Of a DNA stretch of 64,000 bases, positions 32,304 through 42,202 are shown piece by piece (position 1 is the first letter of the stretch; every line of letters begins with the position of its first letter). The position numbers were made by a program, and so were the translations under genes. Below the pieces are notes generated by a model. It was not told the origin of the DNA and ran no database searches. It was given only the letters and a program-made list of their open reading frames with translations. Origin of the DNA: Streptococcus mitis (GTDB taxonomy: Bacteria > Bacillota > Bacilli > Lactobacillales > Streptococcaceae). The stretch lies in assembly GCF_000722765.2 (NCBI RefSeq), contig NZ_CP028415.1, positions 1,184,501-1,248,500 of the forward strand, in the 5' to 3' direction.

Positions 32304-32874
32304 CTTTACACATATTGATAAAGTACTGGTGCAAGCGCACATCATCAGTCAATTCAGGATGAAAAGAGGTTACCAGCATATTTTTTTCTTGGGCTGCAAC
32401 GATTTGATTATCAACTGTTGCTAGAATTTCTACATCTTCTCCAACACTACTGATAATCGGACCGCGAATAAAAGTCATTGGAATCTGACCGACTCCCTTA
32501 CATTCTGCTTCCGTATAGAAACTCCCTAGTTGGCGCCCATAGGCATTTCGCTCGACCACCATATCCATAGTTCCTAGATGACTCTCTTCCTGAGAAGTAA
32601 TTTCCTTAGCCAGCAAAATTAAACCCGCACAGGTCCCAAACACTGGTAATCCAGATAGAATAGTTTCTCGAATAGGAATCAGCATGTCCTGCTCACGTAA
32701 AAGCTTGCCCATGGTTGTAGATTCCCCACCAGGTAATATCAAACCCGATAAATCACTCCGAGATTTCTGAAAATCTTCTAAATTTCTGATTTCAACACTA
32801 TCGACACCTAATTGATCTAGCACTTTTTCATGTTCTGCAAAGGCCCCTTGCAAGGCCAATATTCCGATTTTCAT
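32293..32874 (-). CDS. pdxT: Pyridoxal 5'-phosphate synthase glutaminase subunit
   Basis: The 193-residue class I glutamine amidotransferase has the catalytic Cys in [10 protein letters not shown], oxyanion [13 protein letters not shown] and His/Glu in SFHPELTDD. It releases ammonia from glutamine for PdxS. Its start touches the pdxS stop (0-bp gap), so the two subunits are co-translated. Confidence 0.96.
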   Translation of the reverse strand: MKIGILALQGAFAEHEKVLDQLGVDSVEIRNLEDFQKSRSDLSGLILPGGESTTMGKLLREQDMLIPIRETILSGLPVFGTCAGLILLAKEITSQEESHLGTMDMVVERNAYGRQLGSFYTEAECKGVGQIPMTFIRGPIISSVGEDVEILATVDNQIVAAQEKNMLVTSFHPELTDDVRLHQYFINMCKEKS

Positions 32875-33750
32875 CTATTTTCCTCGCTCTGCCATGAGGA
32901 TTTGGATTTCATTTTCATTGATACCAACCATGGCTTCTCCTAAATCTTCAGAGATTTGAGCTAGGATTTGAGGATTACGGAAGTTAGTCACAGCCTTAAC
33001 AATAGCACTTGCTCGTTTAACAGGATCGCCTGACTTGAAAATACCTGAACCGACAAATACACCTTCTGCCCCTAATTGCATCATCAGCGCAGCATCTGCT
33101 GGCGTTGCAACGCCTCCAGCCGCAAAGTTTACAACTGGCAATTTTCCATGCTCATGGACGTATTGAACCAATTCTACAGGGACTTGCAAGTCCTTGGCAG
33201 CAACATAAAGTTCGTCCTCGCGTAAGTTTTGAATACGACGAATTTCCTGATTCATCATACGCATATGACGAACAGCTTGGACGATATCCCCAGTACCCGG
33301 TTCTCCTTTGGTACGAATCATAGAAGCTCCTTCAGCAATACGACGCAAGGCTTCTCCCAAATCCTTGGCTCCACAGACAAAAGGAACTTGGAATTCTTTT
33401 TTGTCCACATGGAAACGGTCGTCTGCTGGAGATAAAACTTCACTCTCATCGATATAGTCAATCTCAATAGCCTCTAAAATCTGAGCTTCAACAAAATGCC
33501 CGATTCTGACCTTGGCCATCACTGGAATGCTAACTGCTTCTTGAATTTCCTTAATCATCTTTGGGTCACTCATGCGAGAAACCCCACCAGCTGCACGAAT
33601 ATCAGCCGGAATCCGCTCCAAGGCCATCACAGCTGCCGCACCAGCGGCCTCTGCAATACGGGCTTGTTCAGGGTTCTGAACGTCCATGATAACCCCACCC
33701 TTGAGCATCTGTGCCAAGTTTTTATTTAGTTCATAACGATTTTCAGTCAT
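32875..33750 (-). CDS. pdxS: Pyridoxal 5'-phosphate synthase lyase subunit
   Basis: The 291-residue TIM-barrel protein has the catalytic lysines in [10 protein letters not shown] and [11 protein letters not shown] and the signature [19 protein letters not shown]. It makes PLP from ribose 5-phosphate, glyceraldehyde 3-phosphate and ammonia, as a dodecamer with PdxT. It is the first gene of the pdxST operon. Confidence 0.97.
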   Translation of the reverse strand: MTENRYELNKNLAQMLKGGVIMDVQNPEQARIAEAAGAAAVMALERIPADIRAAGGVSRMSDPKMIKEIQEAVSIPVMAKVRIGHFVEAQILEAIEIDYIDESEVLSPADDRFHVDKKEFQVPFVCGAKDLGEALRRIAEGASMIRTKGEPGTGDIVQAVRHMRMMNQEIRRIQNLREDELYVAAKDLQVPVELVQYVHEHGKLPVVNFAAGGVATPADAALMMQLGAEGVFVGSGIFKSGDPVKRASAIVKAVTNFRNPQILAQISEDLGEAMVGINENEIQILMAERGK

Positions 33751-33860
33751 TTATTTTATCCTCATTATTTATATTGGTAGCTACCATTTCATTTTAAGTC
33801 AGATTAGAATGAATCACAAGATAAAAAAACGATAATTGTATGGGTACACATTGACTAAAA

Positions 33861-33893
33861 AACTATCTGACCTTAGCTTAAGGCCAGATAGTT
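33861..33893 (-). terminator. Terminator of nox
   Basis: AACTATCTG and CAGATAGTT arms with an inner CCTT/AAGG pairing, then TTTTTTAG on the minus strand, 10 bp after the nox stop. Confidence 0.8.
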
Positions 33894-33902
33894 CATCAAA
33901 TT

Positions 33903-35280
33903 TTATTTTTCAGCTGTAAGTGCAGCCATTGTGATGTAGTTGTATGGTTTGTTGAAGTGTGGCAAGAAGAATAAATCTGTCAATGCCAATTTATCAATTG
34001 TCACATGCTCTTGGATAGCAAGTGAGAACATGTGGATTCCCATGCTGATTGCAGAATCGTGTGAAACCATTTGTGCACCAAGAATTTCACGGCTATCTTT
34101 GTCAAAGACAATCTTGATGGCAACTTCATGGTTGTCATGCTTCATAAATTCTGGTTTTTGAAGATCGTTAAAGCCTGTTTCAGTTGCATTATAACCTGCT
34201 GCTTTAGCTTTCTCAAGTGTCAAACCAGTTGAAACCATGTGAAGACCGTAGATAGAGATACCGTTTGATCCTTGAACACCGATTCCTTCCAATTCATGTC
34301 CACATGCGTTATATGCACCAACGATACCAGTACGAACAGCATTTGAAGCAAGAGCGATGTAGCTAGTGTCTTTACGAGCGTTGTCATAAACAGTCGCACA
34401 GTCACCTACTGCGTAAACACCTGGGATAGATGTTTCTTGTTTCTTGTCTACAAGGAAGGCACCGTTACGGAAGAGTTCAATCTTACCATCAGCAAGAGCA
34501 GTATTTGGACGGAAACCAACTGCAAGGATAACCATATCCACATCGAAAGTTTCTTTATCAGTAACTAAGCGTTCAACTTTACCGTCACCCTCGATTGCTT
34601 TAACAGTTTGACCAAGAGCCAAGCGAATGTTGTGGTCTTCCAAGTTCTTCGCCATCATTTGTGTGAAGTCTTTGTCATAGTAGCCGTTCAAGACAGTATC
34701 AACGATATCAACAAGGACAACTTCTTTTCCAAGACGCTCAAAGGCTTCAGCAAGTTCAACACCGATGTAACCACCACCAACAACGGCGATACGGTCAAGG
34801 TGTTGACTCTTATCAGCAAGTTTATTGATAACTTCTTCAGCGTTTTGGTACAATTTAACGAATTGTACATTTTCAAGAGTTGCTTTAAATTCGCGGTTTC
34901 CTTTAACAATTTCAACACCTTCTATTGGTGGCAAGATTGGTGTAGAACCTGTAGCGAAAATCAATTTCTCGTATGATTCTTTGTGCTCTTTCCCTTCAAC
35001 TTCTGCTGTTACTACTTTGTTATCATAGTCGATTGAAAGAACTGGTGAGTTCATGTAAACTTTAGCACCTTTAGCTTCCAATTTTTCTTTATCAGAATAG
35101 AACAAGCCTTCAGCACCGTCAATTTGTTCACCTCCAAAGGGCCATTCCACATCCTAGGAAAGAGATGTTAGAATTTTGGTCGAATACAACGATTTCGTTC
35201 TCATTACCAAAATTATCCAACATAGTATTAATACATGCTGTACCAGCGTGGTTAGCACCAACTACAACGATTTTACTCAT
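33903..35280 (-). pseudogene. nox: H2O-forming NADH oxidase with a 2-bp frameshift near the N-terminus
   Basis: From ATG 35280 the frame reads [20 protein letters not shown] and on to FLGCGMALW (active-site Cys), then hits AGG TGA near 35131. The normal reading continues in another frame as [20 protein letters not shown] to the end at 33903. Total length is 1378 nt, two short of 460 codons, so a TT was lost where other streptococci have TGG ATT GGT. The larger ORF (GTG 35150) lacks the FAD-binding GxGxxG and the redox Cys, so it cannot be active. Nox normally turns NADH and O2 into water. Loss would shift NAD+ recycling to lactate and raise oxygen sensitivity. A sequencing error must be excluded. 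Confidence 0.88.
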
Positions 35281-35332
35281 AGAAAAATTCCTACCTTCAA
35301 TTTTAAATTTACCCTTCTAGTATAACATTTAC

Positions 35333-35346
35333 TGTTAGCGTTTACA
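35333..35346. promoter_or_regulatory. cre (CcpA) site in the nox promoter
   Basis: TGTTAGCGTTTACA (minus strand TGTAAACGCTAACA) matches the cre consensus. It lies between the -35 TTGTAA and the -10 TATACT of nox. Confidence 0.7.
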
Positions 35347-35472
35347 AGAGTTTTGCTAATTTTCCCGATTTTTTTGTAAAAAAATGTAAATAATCTGTAT
35401 CTTAACACGGATTCTTACAATTTTTCTTCATTTCTTGAGCATATTTCTTGACATCTTTACAAAATTTATTTG

Positions 35473-35486
35473 TGAAAACGCTGACT
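35473..35486. promoter_or_regulatory. Probable cre site upstream of apbE
   Basis: TGAAAACGCTGACT differs from the cre consensus at one position and overlaps a likely promoter (TTGTGA, 17 bp, TATGCT). Confidence 0.5.
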
Positions 35487-35587
35487 TTATGATATGCTAG
35501 TATCATGGAAAGAAAATGTAAAGGGTTCATTTTTCATAAATTTACTATATTTCAGCCTTCTTTTCACAAGAGAAAGGAGTTGGTAGC

Positions 35588-36511
35588 TTGCCTCTTAGTT
35601 CACATTCTGAACGGCTAATGGGGACTACTATCACTATTTCATTAGTAGATGAGCGAGCCGATAGCTTGCTCCAAAAATCCTTTGAGTTGCTCAAAGAGCT
35701 AGAATACCGCTTCAATGCCAATAGCCAAGAATCTGAGTTAATGGAGATTAATTATCAGGCTGGAATAGCTCCAGTCAAAGTTCATCCAGATTTGTTTGAA
35801 TTGATTTCACTTGGATTAGAGCATAGCCTAGCACCCTCTAGTCATCTCAACATCAGCATTGGTCCCTTGATTCAAACCTGGCGCATCGGTTTTTCAGATG
35901 CCAAGGTCGCCCAACCCCAAGAAATTGAATCGGTGCTACCTTTAATCAATCCTCATTCTATCGAGTTAGATTCTTCCTCTTCCACTGTGTTTTTAACACA
36001 AAAAGGAATGAAGATTGATCTTGGTTGTTTAGCCAAGGGTTATAGTGCAGATAAAGTTGCCCAATTTCTTAGAAAAGAGGGGGTAGCATCTGCCTTGATC
36101 AATCTGGGAGGGAATATCCTGACTATTGGAAAAAATCAGGCAAGAGGAAATCAGCCTTGGCAAATCGGGATTCAAGACCCAGCCAATCCGAGGGGAAATC
36201 ACTTAATGACCATCCCTGTTGTCAATAAATCTGTCGTGACTTCAGGCATTTATGAACGTCACCTGACTGTCGATGGAAAAGATTACCATCATATTTTTGA
36301 CAGCCAAACAGGATATCCTGTTGAAACGGAACTAGCTAGTCTAACAATCATCTCTGATAAATCAGTCGATGGTGAAATATGGACAACTCGACTCTTTGGA
36401 GAAAGACCTGCTTCTATCCTCTGGCAAGTCGAAAGTTTGGAGGGAATCGAAGCGATTCTGATTAATAAGGAAGGTCACCTAAGTTATTCTTCAGGAATTC
36501 CTACTCTATAG
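35588..36511 (+). CDS. apbE: FAD:protein FMN transferase (ApbE family)
   Basis: The 307-residue protein has MGTTITISL near the N-terminus, IDLGCLAKGYSADKV, the LINLGGNI segment and SGIYERHLTVDGKDYHHIFD, all typical of ApbE. No signal peptide or lipobox is present, so this is a cytosolic form. ApbE attaches FMN to a Thr or Ser in D-x-x-(S/T)-G-A-(S/T) motifs of partner proteins. Two such motifs end the protein encoded two genes downstream. Start is TTG 35588 with AAAGGAG nine bases upstream. No nearby ATG fits. Confidence 0.88.
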   Translation: MPLSSHSERLMGTTITISLVDERADSLLQKSFELLKELEYRFNANSQESELMEINYQAGIAPVKVHPDLFELISLGLEHSLAPSSHLNISIGPLIQTWRIGFSDAKVAQPQEIESVLPLINPHSIELDSSSSTVFLTQKGMKIDLGCLAKGYSADKVAQFLRKEGVASALINLGGNILTIGKNQARGNQPWQIGIQDPANPRGNHLMTIPVVNKSVVTSGIYERHLTVDGKDYHHIFDSQTGYPVETELASLTIISDKSVDGEIWTTRLFGERPASILWQVESLEGIEAILINKEGHLSYSSGIPTL

Positions 36512-36570
36512 AAACAACTGTTTCAATGGAGTTTTAAAATCGTATTATGTAAAAAGAGAAAGGAAATCTC

Positions 36571-37176
36571 ATGTTAAAACTTATTGCTATTGTTGGAACA
36601 AATTCAAAACGTTCTACAAACCGTCAATTGCTTCAATACATGCAAAAACACTTTGCTGAAAAAGTTGAAATTGAACTTGTTGAAATTAAAGACATTCCTG
36701 TCTTCAACAAACCAGCAGACAAGAAAGTACCTGCTGAAATTCTAGAAATAGCTGCTAAAATTGAAGAGGCAGATGGCGTTATTATCGGTACTCCTGAGTA
36801 TGACCACTCTATCCCAGCTGTTTTGATGAGCGCTCTTGCTTGGTTGTCTTATGGTATCTACCCACTTTTGAATAAACCAATCATGATTACAGGTGCTTCA
36901 TATGGTACGCTTGGTTCATCACGTGCCCAATTACAACTTCGCCAAATCTTGAATGCTCCAGAAATTAAAGCAAGTGTCCTTCCAGATGAATTCTTGCTTT
37001 CACATTCTCTTCAAGCCTTCACCCCAAGTGGAGACCTAGTAGATCTTGATGTTATCAAAAAACTGGATGCTACTTTTGACGACTTCCGTATCTTTGTAAA
37101 AATCACTGAAAAATTGCGTAACGCACAAGAACTACTTCGCAAAGATGCTGAAGACTTTGACTGGGAAAATTTGTAA
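36571..37176 (+). CDS. NAD(P)H-dependent FMN reductase family protein
   Basis: The 201-residue flavodoxin-fold protein begins MLKLIAIVGTNSKRSTNRQLL, with the FMN-phosphate loop GTNSKRSTN and IIGTPEYDHSIP (isoalloxazine contact), like azoreductase/ArsH/NADPH-FMN reductases. It is the middle gene of apbE and two flavoproteins, 18 bp before a larger paralogue. It probably hands electrons from NAD(P)H to flavin or to its neighbour. Confidence 0.85.
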   Translation: MLKLIAIVGTNSKRSTNRQLLQYMQKHFAEKVEIELVEIKDIPVFNKPADKKVPAEILEIAAKIEEADGVIIGTPEYDHSIPAVLMSALAWLSYGIYPLLNKPIMITGASYGTLGSSRAQLQLRQILNAPEIKASVLPDEFLLSHSLQAFTPSGDLVDLDVIKKLDATFDDFRIFVKITEKLRNAQELLRKDAEDFDWENL

Positions 37177-37194
37177 GATAGGAGACCAAAAAGA

Positions 37195-38433
37195 ATGAAA
37201 TTTGTTGGACTTGTAGGATCAAACTACGATCAATCATATAACCGTAAACTCTTGGAATTTATCCGTCGTCATTTCAAACTTAAATTTGAATTAGAAGTTC
37301 TTGAAATTGACGAAGTTCCAATGTTTAACCAAGACGAAAAATGGGACGAAAGTTTCCAATTACGTTATTTATATAACAAAATTACTCGTGCTGATGGTGT
37401 TATCATCGCTACTCCTGAGCACAACCACACAATCTCAGCTTCCCTAAAATCTGTTCTTGAATGGCTTTCATACGAAGTTCATCCATTTGAAAACAAGCCA
37501 GTCATGATTGTAGGTGCTTCTTACTACGACCAAGGTACTTCTCGTGCCCAAGTTCACCTTCGTAAGATTCTTGACGCTCCAGGTGTCAATGCCTATACTC
37601 TTCCAGGAAATGAATTCCTTCTCGGTAAAGCTAAAGAAGCATTTGATGTTAATGGGAATATCACAAATGAAGGAACTATTAATTTCCTTGAAACATGTTT
37701 AGACAACTTTGTAAAATATGTGGGAGTCGTTTCAAAATTGAAAAAACCAAAACCAATCGCACCAGAAGATTTATATTGTACAAATCCAATCGCAACTACA
37801 ATTCAAGGTGTTGACCCTGATGATCCTGAATGGGTAGAAAAAGCAGCTGAGCTTGTTGGAGCTGTTTCTGGAGATACTTATGTTAAATTAGACCACGGTA
37901 TCTTGACAGTTAACCAAATTGATATGTTCTTGAAAGCAATGCCATTTGAGTTGACATATGCAGATGATAATAACCAATTCTTGTACTATAATAACGCACA
38001 TCAAGATCCAAACACAATGTATGGTAAACGTGTGCGAGTTCAAGCAGGTAGCCGACTAGGAACAGTACATGCTTCCCTACCACCTGCAAGAATGAAAAAC
38101 GTTGAATGGGTTGTCGGTGTACTACGTAACGGAGACCAAGAATATGTCCGTACAATTGTTCCAGGACAACCAGAAGGTGTAATTAATACTCATAACTACA
38201 AGGCAATGTACTACCCAGATGGTTCATATGCTGGAATTAATGAAATTATCTTTAATTTCCAACCATGGCTTGATTGGTACTTAGAAACAACTGGTCAACG
38301 TCTAGTTGGTGGAAATGCTGCAGCTCCTGCTGGAGGACATGGCGGAGCAGATGCCACATCTGGAGCTTCTGATGCAGGTGATGCTGGAGGTCACGGTGGT
38401 GACGCAGATGCTACATCTGGCGCAAGTAACTAA
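37195..38433 (+). CDS. Flavodoxin-fold reductase with PAS-like domain and twin C-terminal flavinylation motifs
   Basis: The 412-residue protein has three parts. Residues 1-190 are an NADPH-dependent FMN reductase domain (VGLVGSNYDQSYNRKLL, IIATPEHNHTIS), a paralogue of the upstream protein. Residues about 235-370 look like the PAS domain at the end of DUF438 proteins (LTVNQIDMFLKAMPFELTYAD, INEIIFNFQPW). The tail is Gly/Ala/His-rich and holds DATSGASD and DATSGASN, both matching the ApbE target pattern D-x-x-S-G-A-S. With apbE as first gene of the operon, covalent FMN on the tail is a strong prediction. This would give a cytosolic electron-transfer enzyme with flexible flavin arms. Acceptor unknown. 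Confidence 0.8.
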   Translation: MKFVGLVGSNYDQSYNRKLLEFIRRHFKLKFELEVLEIDEVPMFNQDEKWDESFQLRYLYNKITRADGVIIATPEHNHTISASLKSVLEWLSYEVHPFENKPVMIVGASYYDQGTSRAQVHLRKILDAPGVNAYTLPGNEFLLGKAKEAFDVNGNITNEGTINFLETCLDNFVKYVGVVSKLKKPKPIAPEDLYCTNPIATTIQGVDPDDPEWVEKAAELVGAVSGDTYVKLDHGILTVNQIDMFLKAMPFELTYADDNNQFLYYNNAHQDPNTMYGKRVRVQAGSRLGTVHASLPPARMKNVEWVVGVLRNGDQEYVRTIVPGQPEGVINTHNYKAMYYPDGSYAGINEIIFNFQPWLDWYLETTGQRLVGGNAAAPAGGHGGADATSGASDAGDAGGHGGDADATSGASN

Positions 38434-38440
38434 TAATTTT

Positions 38441-38464
38441 AGGAACCATCTTGGTTCCTTTTTT
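38441..38464 (+). terminator. Terminator of the apbE operon
   Basis: AGGAACC/GGTTCC stem with a 5-nt loop and six T residues. Confidence 0.9.
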
Positions 38465-38470
38465 AGTGAC

Positions 38471-38503
38471 AAAAGACTAGCAGTTTGTATCTGCTAGTCT
38501 TTT
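38471..38503 (-). terminator. Terminator of the glycyl-tRNA synthetase/DUF896 transcript
   Basis: AAAAGACTAGCAG and CTGCTAGTCTTTT arms. It works on either strand and lies 43 bp after the DUF896 stop. Confidence 0.8.
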
Positions 38504-38545
38504 GATTATTATTTCACCTTTCTTTGTTAAAAGAAAGAATACTTA

Positions 38546-38803
38546 TTATGAATTTGGATCATCGAGACTACGGCCATGTAAACCTTTTTCACGTTGGACT
38601 TGACGTAGTTTCTCTGGTGTAACATCGTTTCCTTCTTCGTCCACAATTTTGATCCCTTCTATATGGTGACGAACAGTACGACGATAACCTTCGATGTACT
38701 CCTCACGTAGTTTAGCTTGTTCCACTTTTTCTTCTTGGGTCAAGCCTTCTGATTTTTTCTTTTTAGCAAGCTCGTTGATACGAGCAATTTTTTTCGGATC
38801 CAT
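38546..38803 (-). CDS. DUF896 (YnzC-like) small protein
   Basis: The 85-residue protein, [20 protein letters not shown]..., carries the DUF896 pattern ([25 protein letters not shown]), a short helical bundle found across Firmicutes and linked to the SOS operon in Bacillus. The start at 38803 has GGAG eight bases upstream. Upstream in-frame codons overlap the end of glyS. It is the last gene after glyQ-glyS. Confidence 0.88.
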   Translation of the reverse strand: MDPKKIARINELAKKKKSEGLTQEEKVEQAKLREEYIEGYRRTVRHHIEGIKIVDEEGNDVTPEKLRQVQREKGLHGRSLDDPNS

Positions 38804-38845
38804 TCCTTCTCCTTTGTGATAAGATAAAGTCCCGTTTATCAAATT

Positions 38846-40882
38846 TTATTTAGTGTTAATTTGGTTAAAACGAGCAAGTTTAGCTGCTTTTTGAGTTAAA
38901 TGAGACAAGATAGCTAAACGATTTTGACGGACTGCTTCATTTTCAGCCATAACCATAGTATTTTCAAAGAAGGCATCAATAACTGGACTAAGCGCAAAGA
39001 GCTGTTTCAATTGCTGACTGGCAGTCCCTGACAAAACGAGTGATTCTACTGCTTCTGCCAAGGTTTTCTCTTCTTCATTCTCAAAGAGAGCTGAATCGAC
39101 TGTAGCAACTCCTTTTGCCTTCTCAGCCAAATTAAAGGCACGAGAAAGTGATTCAACAGAAGTTTTGAAGTCTTCTTCCTTGCTTGCTTCTACGAGAGCA
39201 CTTGCCGCTTCCAACATATCCGCCACAACAAAGTTCGAACTTGCAAGGACCGCTTCCTTAACATCTTTTGGAGTAGAGCCCATCATCTTATCAACACGAG
39301 CCTTAATAAAGTCCATGACCTCCGCTTTATTTTCATAAGTTAAGCTGTCGAATTTCAAATCATAAAGGCTATCGATCAGCTCATCCATAGCAATGTGCCA
39401 ACCAAAGGCATCCAAGATACGAACCACACCTTGAGTCGCGCGACGAAGGGCATAAGGGTCATTAGAACCTGATGGAATCAAGCCTACTGAGAAGAAACTC
39501 AAAATCGTATCCAATTTATCTGCAATGGCAAGCACTGCACCGACCTTGCTCTCTGGAAGTTCTCCTTCAGCTGATGTAGGCATGTAGTGTTCACGAATAG
39601 CAGCTGCCACTGCTGGACTTTCACCAGCAAGAAGGGCATATTTCTCACCCATAATTCCTTGGAGCTCGTCAAATTCACCAACCATACCTGTCAACAAGTC
39701 AAACTTGTAAATGGTTGCTGCACGGGCTAGGTCAACTGTTTCATCCACTGACAAACCAGCTTTTTCAGCTAAAAGTACAGCGATTTGACCAGTACGAATC
39801 ATGTGTTCACGAAGGGAACCAATTTTCTCATGGAAGGTCACATTGTTTAATTTTTCAACAAGGTCAGAAATAACTAATTTTTGGTCTTCACGCCAGAAGA
39901 ATTCACCGTCTTCTAAGCGGGCAACTAAGACTTTTTCATTACCCTTGATGACATTTTCCAAATGTTCTGCGTTTCCGTTACGAACAGAGATGAAGTTTGG
40001 CAAGAGTTTTCCATCTTGATCACGAACAACAAAGTAACGTTGGTGTTCTTTCATTGAAGTCACCAAAACTTCTTCTGGAACTTCAAGGTATTTGGCATCA
40101 AAACTTCCCATAAAGGCAGTTGGGTATTCAACCAAGTTCAAGACTTCATTAAGCAAATCAGCATCAATTTCGATACGTACACTGTGTTCAGCTTCGATTG
40201 CCTTAATTTGGTCAACAATCATTTGCTCGCGTTCACGTGGATCTGCGATTACATACTGCTTACGAAGGTCTTCTTCATAGCTCAATGCTGACTGAATCTT
40301 AGTTTCTTGTCCCAAGAAACGATGACCACGGCTCACACGACCTCCCTTGATATCAAGGAAATCCAAGTCAAACTCTTCTTCCTCTAAAAGAACAGTCAAA
40401 GTGTGAACAGGACGAATGTATTCAAAGCTATTGCCAGCCCAGTGCATGCTGACAGGGAAAGTCAATGACTTCAAGACATCTACAACACCTGGAACAATGG
40501 CTTCAACTGCTTGACCAATTTCTTCCTTAGTGACATAGACATATTCTTCACCCTTGATTTCACGGAATTCGATATCTTCAACCGTCAAACCTTTGCCACG
40601 GACAAATCCTTGAGCTGCTTTTGTGAAGTTTCCATCACTATCCAAGGCAATTTTCTTTGCTGGCCCCTTGAAATCTTCTGTCAAATCAGCCTGTTTGTCT
40701 GCTAGACCAGTCACACGAACAGCCAAACGACGTGGTGTTGAGAAGGTTTGAATAGCTTCAAAAGACAGGCGGTTTTCCTTGAGAAAGGCTGCCATTTTTT
40801 CGCCTAGTTGTTTTTCACTTGGTGTGACAACATAGGCTGGTAATTCTTCAAGACCGAGTTCTACTAATAAGTTTTTTGTCAT
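38846..40882 (-). CDS. glyS: Glycyl-tRNA synthetase beta subunit
   Basis: The 678-residue protein starts [19 protein letters not shown] and shows the beta-subunit body with an HD-like domain ([16 protein letters not shown]) and a C-terminal anticodon-binding region. With GlyQ it forms the alpha2beta2 bacterial enzyme. Length is normal. It lies 211 bp downstream of glyQ, a gap filled by hairpin-rich DNA. Confidence 0.97.
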   Translation of the reverse strand: MTKNLLVELGLEELPAYVVTPSEKQLGEKMAAFLKENRLSFEAIQTFSTPRRLAVRVTGLADKQADLTEDFKGPAKKIALDSDGNFTKAAQGFVRGKGLTVEDIEFREIKGEEYVYVTKEEIGQAVEAIVPGVVDVLKSLTFPVSMHWAGNSFEYIRPVHTLTVLLEEEEFDLDFLDIKGGRVSRGHRFLGQETKIQSALSYEEDLRKQYVIADPREREQMIVDQIKAIEAEHSVRIEIDADLLNEVLNLVEYPTAFMGSFDAKYLEVPEEVLVTSMKEHQRYFVVRDQDGKLLPNFISVRNGNAEHLENVIKGNEKVLVARLEDGEFFWREDQKLVISDLVEKLNNVTFHEKIGSLREHMIRTGQIAVLLAEKAGLSVDETVDLARAATIYKFDLLTGMVGEFDELQGIMGEKYALLAGESPAVAAAIREHYMPTSAEGELPESKVGAVLAIADKLDTILSFFSVGLIPSGSNDPYALRRATQGVVRILDAFGWHIAMDELIDSLYDLKFDSLTYENKAEVMDFIKARVDKMMGSTPKDVKEAVLASSNFVVADMLEAASALVEASKEEDFKTSVESLSRAFNLAEKAKGVATVDSALFENEEEKTLAEAVESLVLSGTASQQLKQLFALSPVIDAFFENTMVMAENEAVRQNRLAILSHLTQKAAKLARFNQINTK

Positions 40883-41093
40883 GTTTTTTCTCCGAAAAGT
40901 ATCTTTTTATTTTCCAGCTTGCCTTATGTGATTGGCACGCAAGCAACCAACTTCGTTGTTTCATTGCTAAAATTGGAGCCAAAAGTCTCCAATTTTGCCT
41001 AGTATCCTTAGTTTCACTAAGGATACCTTCATCACTGCGGCAACTGGTTCAGGGCTCACACTGTTCGCCCATTTTCGTAATTTGTCACTCTCT
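40883..41093. repeat. Hairpin-rich spacer between glyQ and glyS
   Basis: Two perfect inverted repeats stand out: AAAATTGGAG with CTCCAATTTT near 40970-40997, and GTATCCTTAG with CTAAGGATAC near 41004-41028. There is no ORF and no T run after either hairpin on the minus strand, so read-through to glyS is expected. Origin unknown. Confidence 0.6.
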
Positions 41094-42011
41094 TTATTCC
41101 GCGTCTTCTGCTAAGAGTTTAGCTCGTGTTGCTTCATCTAAAAGTGGGTAGCCTAGGCGTTTGCGTTCTGCGACAAAGGTTTTGGCTACGACACGGGCCA
41201 AGTTACGGATACGGGCGATATAGCCTGCGCGTTCGGTTACAGATACGGCACCACGCGCATCAAGCAGGTTAAAGGTATGTGAACATTTGAGAACATAGTC
41301 ATAGGCAGGATGTACCAATCCTTCTTCCAAGGCACGACCAGCTTCTTTTTCAAACTTATCAAAGTTTTCCAGCAACATTTCTTGGTCAGAAATTTCAAAC
41401 GAATATTTTGAGTGTTCGTACTCAGGCTGGATGAAGATTTCTCCATATTTTACACCATCAGCCCATTCGATATCATAGACAGAGTCTACTTCCTGAATAT
41501 AAGAAGCCAAGCGTTCCAAACCATAGGTAACTTCCGCAGTCACAGGGCCAGTTGCTAATCCACCGACTTGTTGGAAATAAGTAAACTGAGTGATTTCCAT
41601 CCCATCAAGCCAAACTTCCCAACCAAGACCTGCAGATCCAGTAGATGGGTTTTCCCAGTTGTCCTCAACGAAACGAATATCGTGTTCCAAAGGATTGATT
41701 CCCAATTTTTCCAAAGACTCAAGGTAAAGTTCCTGGATATTTGATGGAGATGGCTTCATGACCACTTGAAATTGGTGGTGTTGGTAGAGACGGTTAGGGT
41801 TTTCCCCATAACGACCGTCAGCAGGACGACGTGATGGCTCTACATAAGCTGCATTCCATGGCTCAGGTCCGATAGCACGAAGGAAAGTGTAAGGACTCAT
41901 TGTTCCAGCACCTTTTTCATTATCATAAGCCTGCATAAGCATACAACCTTGGTCATTCCAAAATTGTTGCAAAGTCAAAATAATTTCTTGAAATGTTAAT
42001 TTCTTAGACAT
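41094..42011 (-). CDS. glyQ: Glycyl-tRNA synthetase alpha subunit
   Basis: The 305-residue class II synthetase subunit has the typical [18 protein letters not shown] start, [19 protein letters not shown] and [21 protein letters not shown]. It activates glycine with GlyS. Start ATG 42011 follows AAAGGAG. A second, similar start region occurs 173 bp upstream and is not part of this gene. It is under a glycine T-box leader at 43000-43185. Confidence 0.97.
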   Translation of the reverse strand: MSKKLTFQEIILTLQQFWNDQGCMLMQAYDNEKGAGTMSPYTFLRAIGPEPWNAAYVEPSRRPADGRYGENPNRLYQHHQFQVVMKPSPSNIQELYLESLEKLGINPLEHDIRFVEDNWENPSTGSAGLGWEVWLDGMEITQFTYFQQVGGLATGPVTAEVTYGLERLASYIQEVDSVYDIEWADGVKYGEIFIQPEYEHSKYSFEISDQEMLLENFDKFEKEAGRALEEGLVHPAYDYVLKCSHTFNLLDARGAVSVTERAGYIARIRNLARVVAKTFVAERKRLGYPLLDEATRAKLLAEDAE

Positions 42012-42202
42012 TGTTTACTCCTTTTTCTATAAATTACTTGCGACACGAGTCTGCCTCGTCGATCATACGAGGCAAGACGAGTTAGTACTGCGTCTAGCTC
42101 AGCACTCTAGTGCTGAGCCTGGGGCAGTCCGACTATAAGGAGGTTTCTGCCACTGACGCAGTGGAAAGTCAATTTTTTAGACATTGTTTACTCCTTTAGT
42201 TT
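42012..42202. repeat. Spacer with a second glyQ start region and two strong hairpins
   Basis: A 21-bp stretch covering the glyQ ribosome site and start (42004-42024) recurs at 42177-42197. The upstream copy reads MSKKLTF and then leaves the glyQ frame, stopping after 25 codons. Between the copies are hairpins CTCAGCACT/AGTGCTGAG and GCCTCGT/ACGAGGC. No protein-coding use is evident. Confidence 0.7.

Noticed and set aside
33903..35150. Treating the 415-codon NADH oxidase frame as an intact gene starting at GTG
   Set aside because: It lacks the FAD-binding N-terminus and active-site Cys, both of which are encoded just upstream in another frame.
42105..42191. A 25-codon gene starting MSKKLTF upstream of glyQ
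   Set aside because: It is a leftover copy of the glyQ start that leaves the frame after seven codons. I treat it as a repeat, not a gene, pending translation evidence.
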